From Amphibacillus cookii (GTDB lineage: Bacteria; Bacillota; Bacilli; Bacillales; Amphibacillaceae): DNA of 64,000 nucleotides. Positions 57,345 through 64,000 of the stretch are shown here, in pieces (position 1 is the stretch's first letter; each line of letters starts with the position of its first letter). The stretch spans positions 372,001 to 436,000 of the forward strand of contig NZ_JAFBDS010000002.1 of the NCBI RefSeq assembly GCF_016908375.1. Direction: 5' to 3'. A model generated the notes under the pieces. The model did no database searches. It worked only from the letters and a program-made list of their open reading frames with translations, and was not told the origin of the DNA. The translations under genes were made by a program, and so were the position numbers.

Positions 57345-57485
57345 ACGTTTATCACAGATAACCGTCCCGAAGTTAGTAGAGCTCATCTATTTAGGCGGAA
57401 GATAACGGACGCCAATGGCCTAATTCACTTAACTAACAAGGTGGGAGAAGAATGAAAACCCCCACGGATTGAAGGTTCGTTTTAT
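57345..57485 (+). repeat. Dispersed repeat R1, short form
   Basis: AACGTTTATCACAGATAACC at the left, GGCGGAAGATAACGGACGCC in the middle, and TTGAAGGTTCGTTTTAT at the right. It carries the GTGGGAGAAGAATGAAAAC block also seen at 31261. No gene lies in 57261-57723. Confidence 0.7.
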
Positions 57486-57723
57486 AGATGTCACTTTTAA
57501 ATAATGCTAATAATAATTATGAGTGGAAGTATATTTCTTTTGTGTTTATATGATTCAAGTTTGTTCATTATCGTAAAAAAATCAAATGTGCTAAAATAAG
57601 CAAATGAAGCTGGTTTTTGTTAATAATCTCAAATCAGTGATTCATCTAAAAAGGGCAACACATTATAAATTTAAATGGTAGTTTTACAGCGTAATACTTA
57701 GCTGAAGAAAGGGGCTGATTCGT

Positions 57724-60018
57724 TTGACCAATCATTTAATTTTATCCAAAATTAATGAACAGACAATCATTGAATGGGATAATATCGAAACCACACCTCC
57801 TTATTCTGAAATAGATATACTGCGGGCTTTAGATCAAGTTAAAGTTGACACTGATCAACTATCAAAACATGCGGAGGCCATATTGCACGTGATGTTAGCC
57901 TTTCATCGTTTGGTTCGTCACGAAGAGCAAGATCAATTAGCGCAAAACTTACTCGACATAGCTGCTAAAATGGAACCGAGTCTTTCTATACATCACAAAC
58001 TTCAATCAATTAAACACTATTATTTCCTAATCCAACATTTCAAACAGCTCCATATCAATCAATGGTCGATTCGAGAAACGGATTTTGATCAAGCAAAACT
58101 AAAGAAACTTCAAGAATGGCAGAAAAAAATAACTTCTTTTTACAGTGAAACAGATGCAGTAGAATTTGAGGCGGACGAATACCAATCGCAACTGGATCAG
58201 ATATACAGCCAGATGAAAGAAAAACTAATAAATTTGAATCAGCTGTTGAAGGAAGGTATTGAATCAATAGAGAATAAGCGCTCTGGTATACCGACTAAAC
58301 AAATTAATCTTATTATTAAAGAACTTGAGGATTTAGAACACACATTTGATCAAACACTCCCTGATACACTACATGCCAAAGTTGACAAAAGTCCTTTGCA
58401 AAAGCTTGAGGGCATGATTGGGCTCGATCAAATTAAACAATATATGAAGCAATACTATCATTATCTGAAATATCAAAAGGATAGAAAAGACATTGGTTTC
58501 CAAATGATCGATGAGCCAGGTTTACATATGATTATTACAGGTAACCCTGGTACAGGTAAAACGACAATCGCGCGTTTGCTCGCAGAGATTTATCATGAAC
58601 TTGGATTACTTGAATCAAAACATGTGATTGAAGTCAATCGTTCTCATCTGGTCGGATCATTTGTTGGTCAGAGTGAAGAGAACACGATGACTTATATACG
58701 TCAAGCAGTTGGTGGTGTCCTATTTATTGATGAAGCGTACAGTTTAAAGCGTCAAGATTCTAGTGGAAGTGACTATGGACAAGCTGTTATTGATACGCTG
58801 GTATCAGCAATGACAAGTGGTGAATATGCGGGTAAATTTGTCGTTATTTTGGCAGGATATCCGGAAGAGATGCGACAGTTTTTATGGTCAAACCCTGGTC
58901 TTCGTAGTCGCTTTCCTGATCAAAATATGATTAGCTTACCTGATTTTAAAATGAGTGAGTTAGTTGAAATTGCAGAAATGACGGCATTAAGCAATGATTA
59001 CTTCTTTACCGAGACTGCTTTAAATAGCTTTTACGATTTAATTGAACGCGCCAAAGTTGATGATACGTTTGGAAATGCTAGGACGGTAAGAGATCTTGTC
59101 ATGAAAGCTATATTCAAAAAAGGAGCCTCGATAACTGTAGATGCTAACGACGATTGGCTCGATCACATGAGGATCGAATCAAAAGATCTGTCTGTAATGG
59201 ATGATCAAAGAGATGATACGGAACCGATGGACCAGCTTGATCAGTTAATTGGTTTAGACAACATTAAAGCAGAGGTAAAGAAATTGTCCTCTTTTGTTAA
59301 AATGCAACAAAAGAGAAAACACCAAGGCTATCCGATTGTCCCAATCCAATTGCATGCTGTTTTTTCTGGTAATCCTGGTACAGGAAAGACGACTGTAGCA
59401 AAAATCTATTCAAAATTATTAAAAGAATGCGGCTTATTAAAACGCGGTCATTTTGTTTTAGCTTCACGTAGTGATTTAGTAGCCGGTTATGTGGGACAAA
59501 CCGCTTTAAAAACCAAAAATAAGATCAGAGAGGCACTCGGTGGAGTATTATTTATCGATGAAGCTTACGCACTATTTAGGGGCGAAAATGACTTTGGAAA
59601 GGAAGCAATTGATACGTTAGTTGATGAGATGACGAAGCACAATGAAAATCTTGTCGTTATCCTTGCCGGTTATCGGAAAGACATGGAACGATTTATTGAT
59701 AGTAATCCTGGTTTATCTTCGCGATTCAGAAAGTACTTTGAATTTGTTGATTATCAAGCAAATGAATTATTGGCGATTACCCATTATCATATTGAACGTT
59801 ACCACTACAAAATAACTGATGATGCACGAGACTTTTTAATTGAACACTATCAGGCTGAATCAATTAAAGGAAATGCAAGGTTTGTTGTAAACCTTGTTGA
59901 AGAGGCTATTCAATTTCAAGCTTTACGTATGGCTGAACAATCCCCAAGTGATGATCAGTTTTTACACCTAAATAAAGATGACTTTAAAAAAGCGTGGCAA
60001 ACAGTGAAGGGAGACTAG
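57724..60018 (+). CDS. Double AAA+ ATPase (SpoVK/CbxX type)
   Basis: 764 residues: a helical N-terminal region of about 220 residues with no recognised domain, then two CbxX/CfqX-type AAA modules. Module 1 has Walker A GNPGTGKTT (from 273), Walker B VLFIDEAYSL and the arginine-finger loop NPGLRSRF. Module 2 has Walker A from 549, VLFIDEAYAL and NPGLSSRFRKYF. Both look active. B. subtilis SpoVK has a single such module of about 320 residues. It starts with TTG and joins yneP with a 3-bp gap. A sporulation role is inferred. Confidence 0.85.
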   Translation: MTNHLILSKINEQTIIEWDNIETTPPYSEIDILRALDQVKVDTDQLSKHAEAILHVMLAFHRLVRHEEQDQLAQNLLDIAAKMEPSLSIHHKLQSIKHYYFLIQHFKQLHINQWSIRETDFDQAKLKKLQEWQKKITSFYSETDAVEFEADEYQSQLDQIYSQMKEKLINLNQLLKEGIESIENKRSGIPTKQINLIIKELEDLEHTFDQTLPDTLHAKVDKSPLQKLEGMIGLDQIKQYMKQYYHYLKYQKDRKDIGFQMIDEPGLHMIITGNPGTGKTTIARLLAEIYHELGLLESKHVIEVNRSHLVGSFVGQSEENTMTYIRQAVGGVLFIDEAYSLKRQDSSGSDYGQAVIDTLVSAMTSGEYAGKFVVILAGYPEEMRQFLWSNPGLRSRFPDQNMISLPDFKMSELVEIAEMTALSNDYFFTETALNSFYDLIERAKVDDTFGNARTVRDLVMKAIFKKGASITVDANDDWLDHMRIESKDLSVMDDQRDDTEPMDQLDQLIGLDNIKAEVKKLSSFVKMQQKRKHQGYPIVPIQLHAVFSGNPGTGKTTVAKIYSKLLKECGLLKRGHFVLASRSDLVAGYVGQTALKTKNKIREALGGVLFIDEAYALFRGENDFGKEAIDTLVDEMTKHNENLVVILAGYRKDMERFIDSNPGLSSRFRKYFEFVDYQANELLAITHYHIERYHYKITDDARDFLIEHYQAESIKGNARFVVNLVEEAIQFQALRMAEQSPSDDQFLHLNKDDFKKAWQTVKGD

Positions 60019-60021
60019 TAA

Positions 60022-60447
60022 ATGAAAAAAGTAAAAACACCCATCCAAGTACGTTATCAAGAGACTGATCAAATGGGGGTAGTCTATCACGCTAATTATT
60101 TGGTCTGGTTTGAAATTGGTAGAACAGCATTTGTTGACGCGCTTGGTCTATCCTATGCAGAAATGGAAAAGGCTGGCGTGGTTTCTCCTGTGACCCATGT
60201 GGAAGTGGATTATAAGCAACCGATTCGTTATGGTGAAGCTGCTTTTGTAGAAACATGGCTGGTTAGTTATGACGGTTTACGAACCGCCTACGGCTATCAA
60301 GTCCTCAATAAAGTCGGAGAAGTGGCTGTCTCAGGCAAGACAGATCATGTTGTGGTGAAAAAAGATAATTTTCGTCCTATTTCTGTGCGGCGTATGTTTC
60401 CAGAATGGCATCAAAGTTACTGTGCTGCGCTTGGTGAAAAAGTATAA
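60022..60447 (+). CDS. yneP: YneP-like acyl-CoA thioesterase (hotdog fold)
   Basis: 141 residues of the 4HBT/YbgC family. The catalytic Asp is in RYQETDQMGVVYHANYLVWFE, the typical active-site signature. EVDYKQPIRYGEAAFVETWL follows. It hydrolyses acyl-CoA thioesters in the cytoplasm. Its stop overlaps the yneQ start (TAATG). Confidence 0.92.
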   Translation: MKKVKTPIQVRYQETDQMGVVYHANYLVWFEIGRTAFVDALGLSYAEMEKAGVVSPVTHVEVDYKQPIRYGEAAFVETWLVSYDGLRTAYGYQVLNKVGEVAVSGKTDHVVVKKDNFRPISVRRMFPEWHQSYCAALGEKV

Positions 60448-60773
60448 TGGCTTTTGGTGTAAATAGACAAGAATTAATAAACTGGAAGAAGCGTGTTAAG
60501 GCAGGAGAAATTGCATTTATTACCCACTATTGGCAAGATCCTCGTTTTCCTAGCTGTACAAGTGTAACTAAAGTAGGGTGTGCAGATGTAGAAAAATTAA
60601 TAAAGTGGGGAGAGAAATATCAATTGAAACAGGAATGGATTCATCTCGATCGAGATTATCCACATTATGATTTATTTGCGCCTCGCCAAATTGAAATATT
60701 AAAAGCAGAAGGAATAAATGACCAAATACAACGTTTTAATCTAATAGATGGCAATAATCCTCATGCCAAATGA
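60447..60773 (+). CDS. yneQ: YneQ family protein
   Basis: 108 residues with NRQELINWKKRVKAGEIAFI, THYWQDPRFPSCTSVTKVGC and RDYPHYDLF, as in B. subtilis YneQ. It is translationally coupled to yneP. No biochemical role is known; the conserved Asp and Cys residues are suggestive only. Confidence 0.88.
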   Translation: MAFGVNRQELINWKKRVKAGEIAFITHYWQDPRFPSCTSVTKVGCADVEKLIKWGEKYQLKQEWIHLDRDYPHYDLFAPRQIEILKAEGINDQIQRFNLIDGNNPHAK

Positions 60774-60910
60774 AGTCTGGGACAAAACGAACAGAAGTAA
60801 TGAAAATCCGAACAAATAACAAAACGTAGGCAAACTACCAACTCCTGTGGAAATAGCACAAGCTGAAGATCCACTGTTTGAAATGTTCTTAATTCACACA
60901 GTGGAATATT

Positions 60911-60966
60911 AGACTAAATCCGTCACCTCGTGTGACAACGTCTAATTGGCCTACATCCTGTAGGCC
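60911..60966 (+). repeat. Structured insert R2, stand-alone copy
   Basis: AGACTAAATCC-GTCAC-CTCGT-GTGAC-AAC-GTCT followed by GGCCTACATCCTGTAGGCC. These are the same two hairpins as inside the long R1 copies, but the first stem is GTCAC/GTGAC instead of GCCAC/GTGGC, so both arms changed together. R3-like pieces flank it (60838-60880). Confidence 0.75.
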
Positions 60967-61069
60967 CGAGGCCGTGCCTCATAGCCGTCAAGCTAAGCAG
61001 TAAGGTTTAAATAAATTGAAAAATACGTTACCCTAACGGACAAGAAATATTTGTCTGGAGGGGGTTTCG

Positions 61070-61767
61070 ATGAATTTCATGAAAGAAATTGATCCATTTA
61101 TTCAAGCTATCCATCAGGTATTATCTGTCAATGAGGTTCGTCAATTGGCTCGCAATGTAGGTTTCATTCAACGTCAAAAAAATTAAGTCCAGAGGATTTC
61201 TTAAGTATTTGTGCCTTTTTACAACAAACGGCAGGCTCTGAGCGGTTGAGTAAACGATGTGCAACTATAAGGGGTCACATCCAATCCGCCACAAAAAAGA
61301 ATCAAATCCAAATGCTTGCCACCAATATAACACGGCAACAATTGGATATGCAAGCGTTGTATCCGATCTATTCCTTACGTTGGCAAGTGGAGATTCTATT
61401 TAAAACATGGAAATCATTATTTGATATCGATAAGGTGCGAGCGATGAATCCAGAGCGGTTTGAGTGTCATTTATACGGTACGCTAATTCATATTCTTCTT
61501 TCGTCTATGATTGCTTTTCAATGTCGTTATTATCTCCATAAGAAGCATCAGATCGAAGGTAGCGAATACAAGTGTATCGACCTTGCGAAAAGCGCCATTG
61601 AAGATGAGAAAGGACAGCCATTGCATGATATCTCTTCACTTCGTGCACTGATGAAGAATATTTATCAAAATGTATACCGACATGGAAGGAAAGATCATCG
61701 CTATCAGTATAAGAGTCCTTTTGACATCTTAAATCTTACTTATGAACGAACGTTTAAAGCAGTATAG
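61070..61767 (+). pseudogene. Internally deleted, frameshifted IS4 family transposase
   Basis: ATG at 61070 opens NFMKEIDPFIQAIHQVLSVN ... GFIQRQK. A frameshift near 61180 leads to LSPEDFLSICAFLQQTAGSE. Then the sequence jumps to the C-terminal part RQQLDMQALYPIYSLRWQVE (IS4 Y-(2)R-(3)E region: Y, R and the catalytic E are present) ending ERTFKAV. The middle with the first two catalytic aspartates is missing. Confidence 0.8.
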
Positions 61768-61810
61768 ATGAATATTTGGGTTTTGCCAAAGCTTATTGTT
61801 TTTTAACTTT

Positions 61811-61944
61811 GTTGATTGGAGAGGAAGGCATTCGACTCCTGCGGGAAAAGCGAAGACGATGAGACCCCACAGTGAGCGTTCTGTGCGAACGAGGAGGCTC
61901 AGCGCGAGCCCGCGGAAAGCGAAATGCCTGGATCGCAAATCAAC
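61811..61944 (+). repeat. GC-rich dispersed repeat R3, complete copy
   Basis: The outer arms GTTGATT / AATCAAC and GGCATT / AATGCC enclose GACTCCTGCGGGAAAAGCG ... GCCCGCGGAAAGCG. It follows the IS4 remnant and is the best-preserved R3 copy. A partial copy (GGCCGTGTCCACGGAAAGCG) lies at 62086. Confidence 0.75.
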
Positions 61945-62190
61945 AGCCACTTTTAACAGCGTAATATTTAAAAAAAAGCAATAAAGTGGTTTTTACTAAT
62001 CATGCACCGAATTGGAAAATAATATAATTTTGTGTAAAAATTATTCGCTCTAGACTTGCTTTTTCTGTAATTGATCCTTAGCTTGACGGCTATGGGCCGT
62101 GTCCACGGAAAGCGAAGTATTGTGCTGAAGCGCAATGCTCAGATATTAATGTCCGGATTTCATCTTTCTAATGACGCTTTTGTCCCAACC

Positions 62191-62424
62191 TCAATTGTTG
62201 TTCTTATTTTTCTTTTCTGGGACAGGATCAAGCCCCCCTGGGTGAAACGGATGGCATTTGAAGATGCGAATGATCGTGAGCCATCCTCCTTTAATTGCAC
62301 CAAATCGAGTAATCGCTTCTTTTCCGTATTGTGAACACGTGGGCTGAAATCGACAACTTGGCTGTTTATGCGGGCTAATGTATTTTCGATAGAAATTAAT
62401 AAGAGCCAACAATAAGTACTTCAT
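62191..62424 (-). CDS. yidD: YidD membrane protein insertion efficiency factor
   Basis: 77 residues with [20 protein letters not shown], the three conserved cysteines in [12 protein letters not shown] and C in [10 protein letters not shown]. It assists YidC-dependent insertion of membrane proteins. It starts 2 bp after the folE2 stop, so the two are cotranscribed. Confidence 0.92.
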   Translation of the reverse strand: MKYLLLALINFYRKYISPHKQPSCRFQPTCSQYGKEAITRFGAIKGGWLTIIRIFKCHPFHPGGLDPVPEKKNKNNN

Positions 62425-62426
62425 TT

Positions 62427-63353
62427 TTAGTTCACCCGTTTATCAAAGCTAATTGATGCAAGTGCATCATGCAAATGAATCGATTCTTCATTCTGACAAG
62501 TTACTTTAAAAGCAACGATTTCTTCAGATTCATATAGATCAGCTGCTACAAGTCTAACCATATCTTCAACAAAACGTGGATTTTCATAGGCTTGTTCTGT
62601 AACCATTTTTTCATCAGGCCTTTTTAAAACCGGATGAATGCGAGCACTAGCATTGCTTTCGGCTGCTTCTAGTAATAAAACTTTCCAATCTGCATGTTGT
62701 TCATCAAAATCATCAACGAGTTCAATCTCCATTTGTACTTCTCCGCGTTGATTATGAGCGCTATATTCACTAATTTCCTTTGAACATGGACAGAGTGTAG
62801 TAACGGTTCCGGTTAATCCGACTTTGATTTGATAAATATGAGGTTCGTTAAAATGAATGCTTACCATCAAATTGGCATGATTTAAGCCAGCTAAATTTGA
62901 ACTTGGTCCACGGCGCTCATAAAACCAAGGGACATCTACTTTTAAAAATGCATCAGAGCTGTGTAGACGTTTTGCTAAATCTTTTGTAAATCTCTTCAGT
63001 AAATGGAGGTCTAATGTTAATTCCCCATTTTTATAATAGTCTTGTAATTGCTCAGTAAATCTGCTCATATTGGTTCCTTTACTCCCTTGATCCACGGATG
63101 AAGAGAATGTGAAAATACCAATTGAACTTTGTTGGTGTGGTTTGTATTTACTATTTATTTGAACCGGATGTTTCACGTTTGTTATACCAACTGCATCTAA
63201 TTTAAATAGAAAGTCGTTTTGCGTATTTTGTAAGTCTGGCATGTCTTCTTTTTTGGTTGGTTTATTTTTTTCTCCAGGTTCAACCGAACCAAATAGACGA
63301 TGTCTTTCTGTTTTATTAGGTAAATTTCGATATTTTAATTTATGATTCGTCAT
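62427..63353 (-). CDS. folE2: GTP cyclohydrolase FolE2
   Basis: 308 residues of the zinc-independent GTP cyclohydrolase IB family, which makes dihydroneopterin triphosphate for folate or queuosine. Key segments are [20 protein letters not shown], the catalytic cysteine in [20 protein letters not shown], and the C-terminal [13 protein letters not shown]. In B. subtilis such a gene is induced by zinc starvation; I see no clear Zur box upstream here. Confidence 0.93.
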   Translation of the reverse strand: MTNHKLKYRNLPNKTERHRLFGSVEPGEKNKPTKKEDMPDLQNTQNDFLFKLDAVGITNVKHPVQINSKYKPHQQSSIGIFTFSSSVDQGSKGTNMSRFTEQLQDYYKNGELTLDLHLLKRFTKDLAKRLHSSDAFLKVDVPWFYERRGPSSNLAGLNHANLMVSIHFNEPHIYQIKVGLTGTVTTLCPCSKEISEYSAHNQRGEVQMEIELVDDFDEQHADWKVLLLEAAESNASARIHPVLKRPDEKMVTEQAYENPRFVEDMVRLVAADLYESEEIVAFKVTCQNEESIHLHDALASISFDKRVN

Positions 63354-63635
63354 GGATTATAGACCCCTTTCGCGTCTTTATTAGTTCAAAGTATACTGAA
63401 CTCTGGGTGATGATTCAATTTATTTAACTTATACACAGACAGGCTAACAAAAAAGTTAGTCTCTCTTCCAAAGGCTGTATCTAAACGACAAGCTAGGGGA
63501 GTCAGGGAGAACTTTCAAATTACCGAGGATTTTGCTGAACTTTGGCACTTCGTAACATATCATCGTGTTTATTACAGACAAACTGTATAATAGGCAATAA
63601 AAAACACTTTAAGCTATGCTCAAAGTGAAGATAAT
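63354..63635. other. Gap between plsY and folE2
   Basis: No gene is seen. GTTTATTACAGACAAACTGT near 63569 resembles the start of repeat R1. AAAGTGTTTTTTATTGCC follows the plsY end on the minus strand. Confidence 0.35.
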
Positions 63636-64000
63636 TTAAATCCAAGTAACTTTAGGCTCTGATTTGTTCACTATTCGCTTAATATTTGGTATATGACGAT
63701 AGATGATAAAAACAGCCAAAATACTCGTTAAAATCAGCGATCCGTAATCACTTAATAAGAAGGAAGTGATCACTGCGATAATGCTTGTGAGTATTGATGA
63801 GAGTGAAACATATTTACAGATATATAAAACAATAAGAAACGTAGCCAAAATAATTAGAAACAAAAGCGGATTAACACCTAAAATCATACCTCCAGATGTA
63901 GCAACAGCTTTTCCACCTCGAAAGTTAGCAAATACAGGATACATATGACCAATAACAGCAAAAATACCAATAATCAAAGCGCTCAACTCTGGTTGATTAA
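63636..64000 (-). CDS. plsY: Glycerol-3-phosphate acyltransferase PlsY, C-terminal part
   Basis: The frame continues past the right edge (NQPELSALIIGIFAVIGHMY), so the N-terminus is outside; a TTG at 63986 is not the start. Visible are the active-site motif GHMYPVFANFRGGKAVATSGG, then two more membrane helices and a basic end (YRHIPNIKRIV). It acylates glycerol-3-phosphate from acyl phosphate in the membrane, the first step of phospholipid synthesis. Its position matches B. subtilis yneS. Confidence 0.93.
   Translation of the reverse strand, partial: NQPELSALIIGIFAVIGHMYPVFANFRGGKAVATSGGMILGVNPLLFLIILATFLIVLYICKYVSLSSILTSIIAVITSFLLSDYGSLILTSILAVFIIYRHIPNIKRIVNKSEPKVTWI

Overview
This window comes from a low-GC Gram-positive, endospore-forming member of the Bacillaceae. 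The strongest evidence is the right half, which keeps the Bacillus subtilis order lexA - yneB - ynzC - tkt - sirA - yneF - (kinase) - citB/acnA - yneP - yneQ - plsY. sirA, a CwlC-type spore-release amidase, a SpoVK-like ATPase and an orphan PAS histidine kinase all point to sporulation. The genus cannot be fixed from the sequence alone. No rRNA, tRNA, CRISPR array or intact prophage was seen. Layout. 1-2.0 kb: 5' part of an FAD oxidoreductase and the 23S rRNA methyltransferase RlmCD. 2.0-5.7 kb: an acquired-looking cassette (PadR regulator, two DUF1048 proteins, a cysteine-rich KTR protein, a DrrAB-like ABC exporter) with palindromic operator candidates and a hairpin attenuator. 5.7-12.5 kb: accessory DNA with an ISL3 transposase tail, a chemotaxis receptor broken by a one-base frameshift, a TipA-type MerR regulator, a metal P-type ATPase with a CzrA-type ArsR repressor, and gene stumps including an ANT(6)-like start. 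12.5-20.6 kb: mostly regulators and small operons, notably a TetR / alpha-beta hydrolase / amidohydrolase operon, a second MerR, a beta-lactamase-fold serine hydrolase, AraC and TetR regulators. 20.6-22.6 kb: flavodoxin, a second RlmCD-like methyltransferase and YwbE. 23.0-27.7 kb: a two-gene sugar module (mutarotase-fold protein plus a protein of about 1150 residues resembling cellobiose phosphorylases). 27.7-33.2 kb: Lrp regulator and AhpD-like protein, a FetAB-type iron exporter, an Xre regulator with a membrane partner, and several decayed genes. 33.6-36.4 kb: the three-gene pntAA-pntAB-pntB transhydrogenase. 36.8-47 kb: SelO, a YisP-like prenyl synthase family protein, a SurA-like lipoprotein, IS1182 wrecks, a chemotaxis receptor, an AI-2E-family permease, a cyclophilin lipoprotein and CwlC. 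47.2-60.8 kb: the conserved lexA-to-yneQ core. 60.8-64 kb: a deleted IS4 transposase, then yidD, folE2 and the 3' part of plsY on the minus strand. How it works together. The core couples the SOS response (LexA, YneB), central carbon metabolism (transketolase, aconitase, transhydrogenase) and sporulation control (SirA, kinase, AAA ATPase). The accessory left half is rich in one-component regulators, each beside a small exporter or enzyme, and in eroded genes and IS fragments. Two families of dispersed structured repeats occupy many intergenic gaps, one of them with compensatory base changes in its hairpins. The most noteworthy unexplained items are the structured repeats, a perfect 48-bp palindrome, the TetR-hydrolase-amidohydrolase operon and the apparent loss of yneA from the SOS locus.
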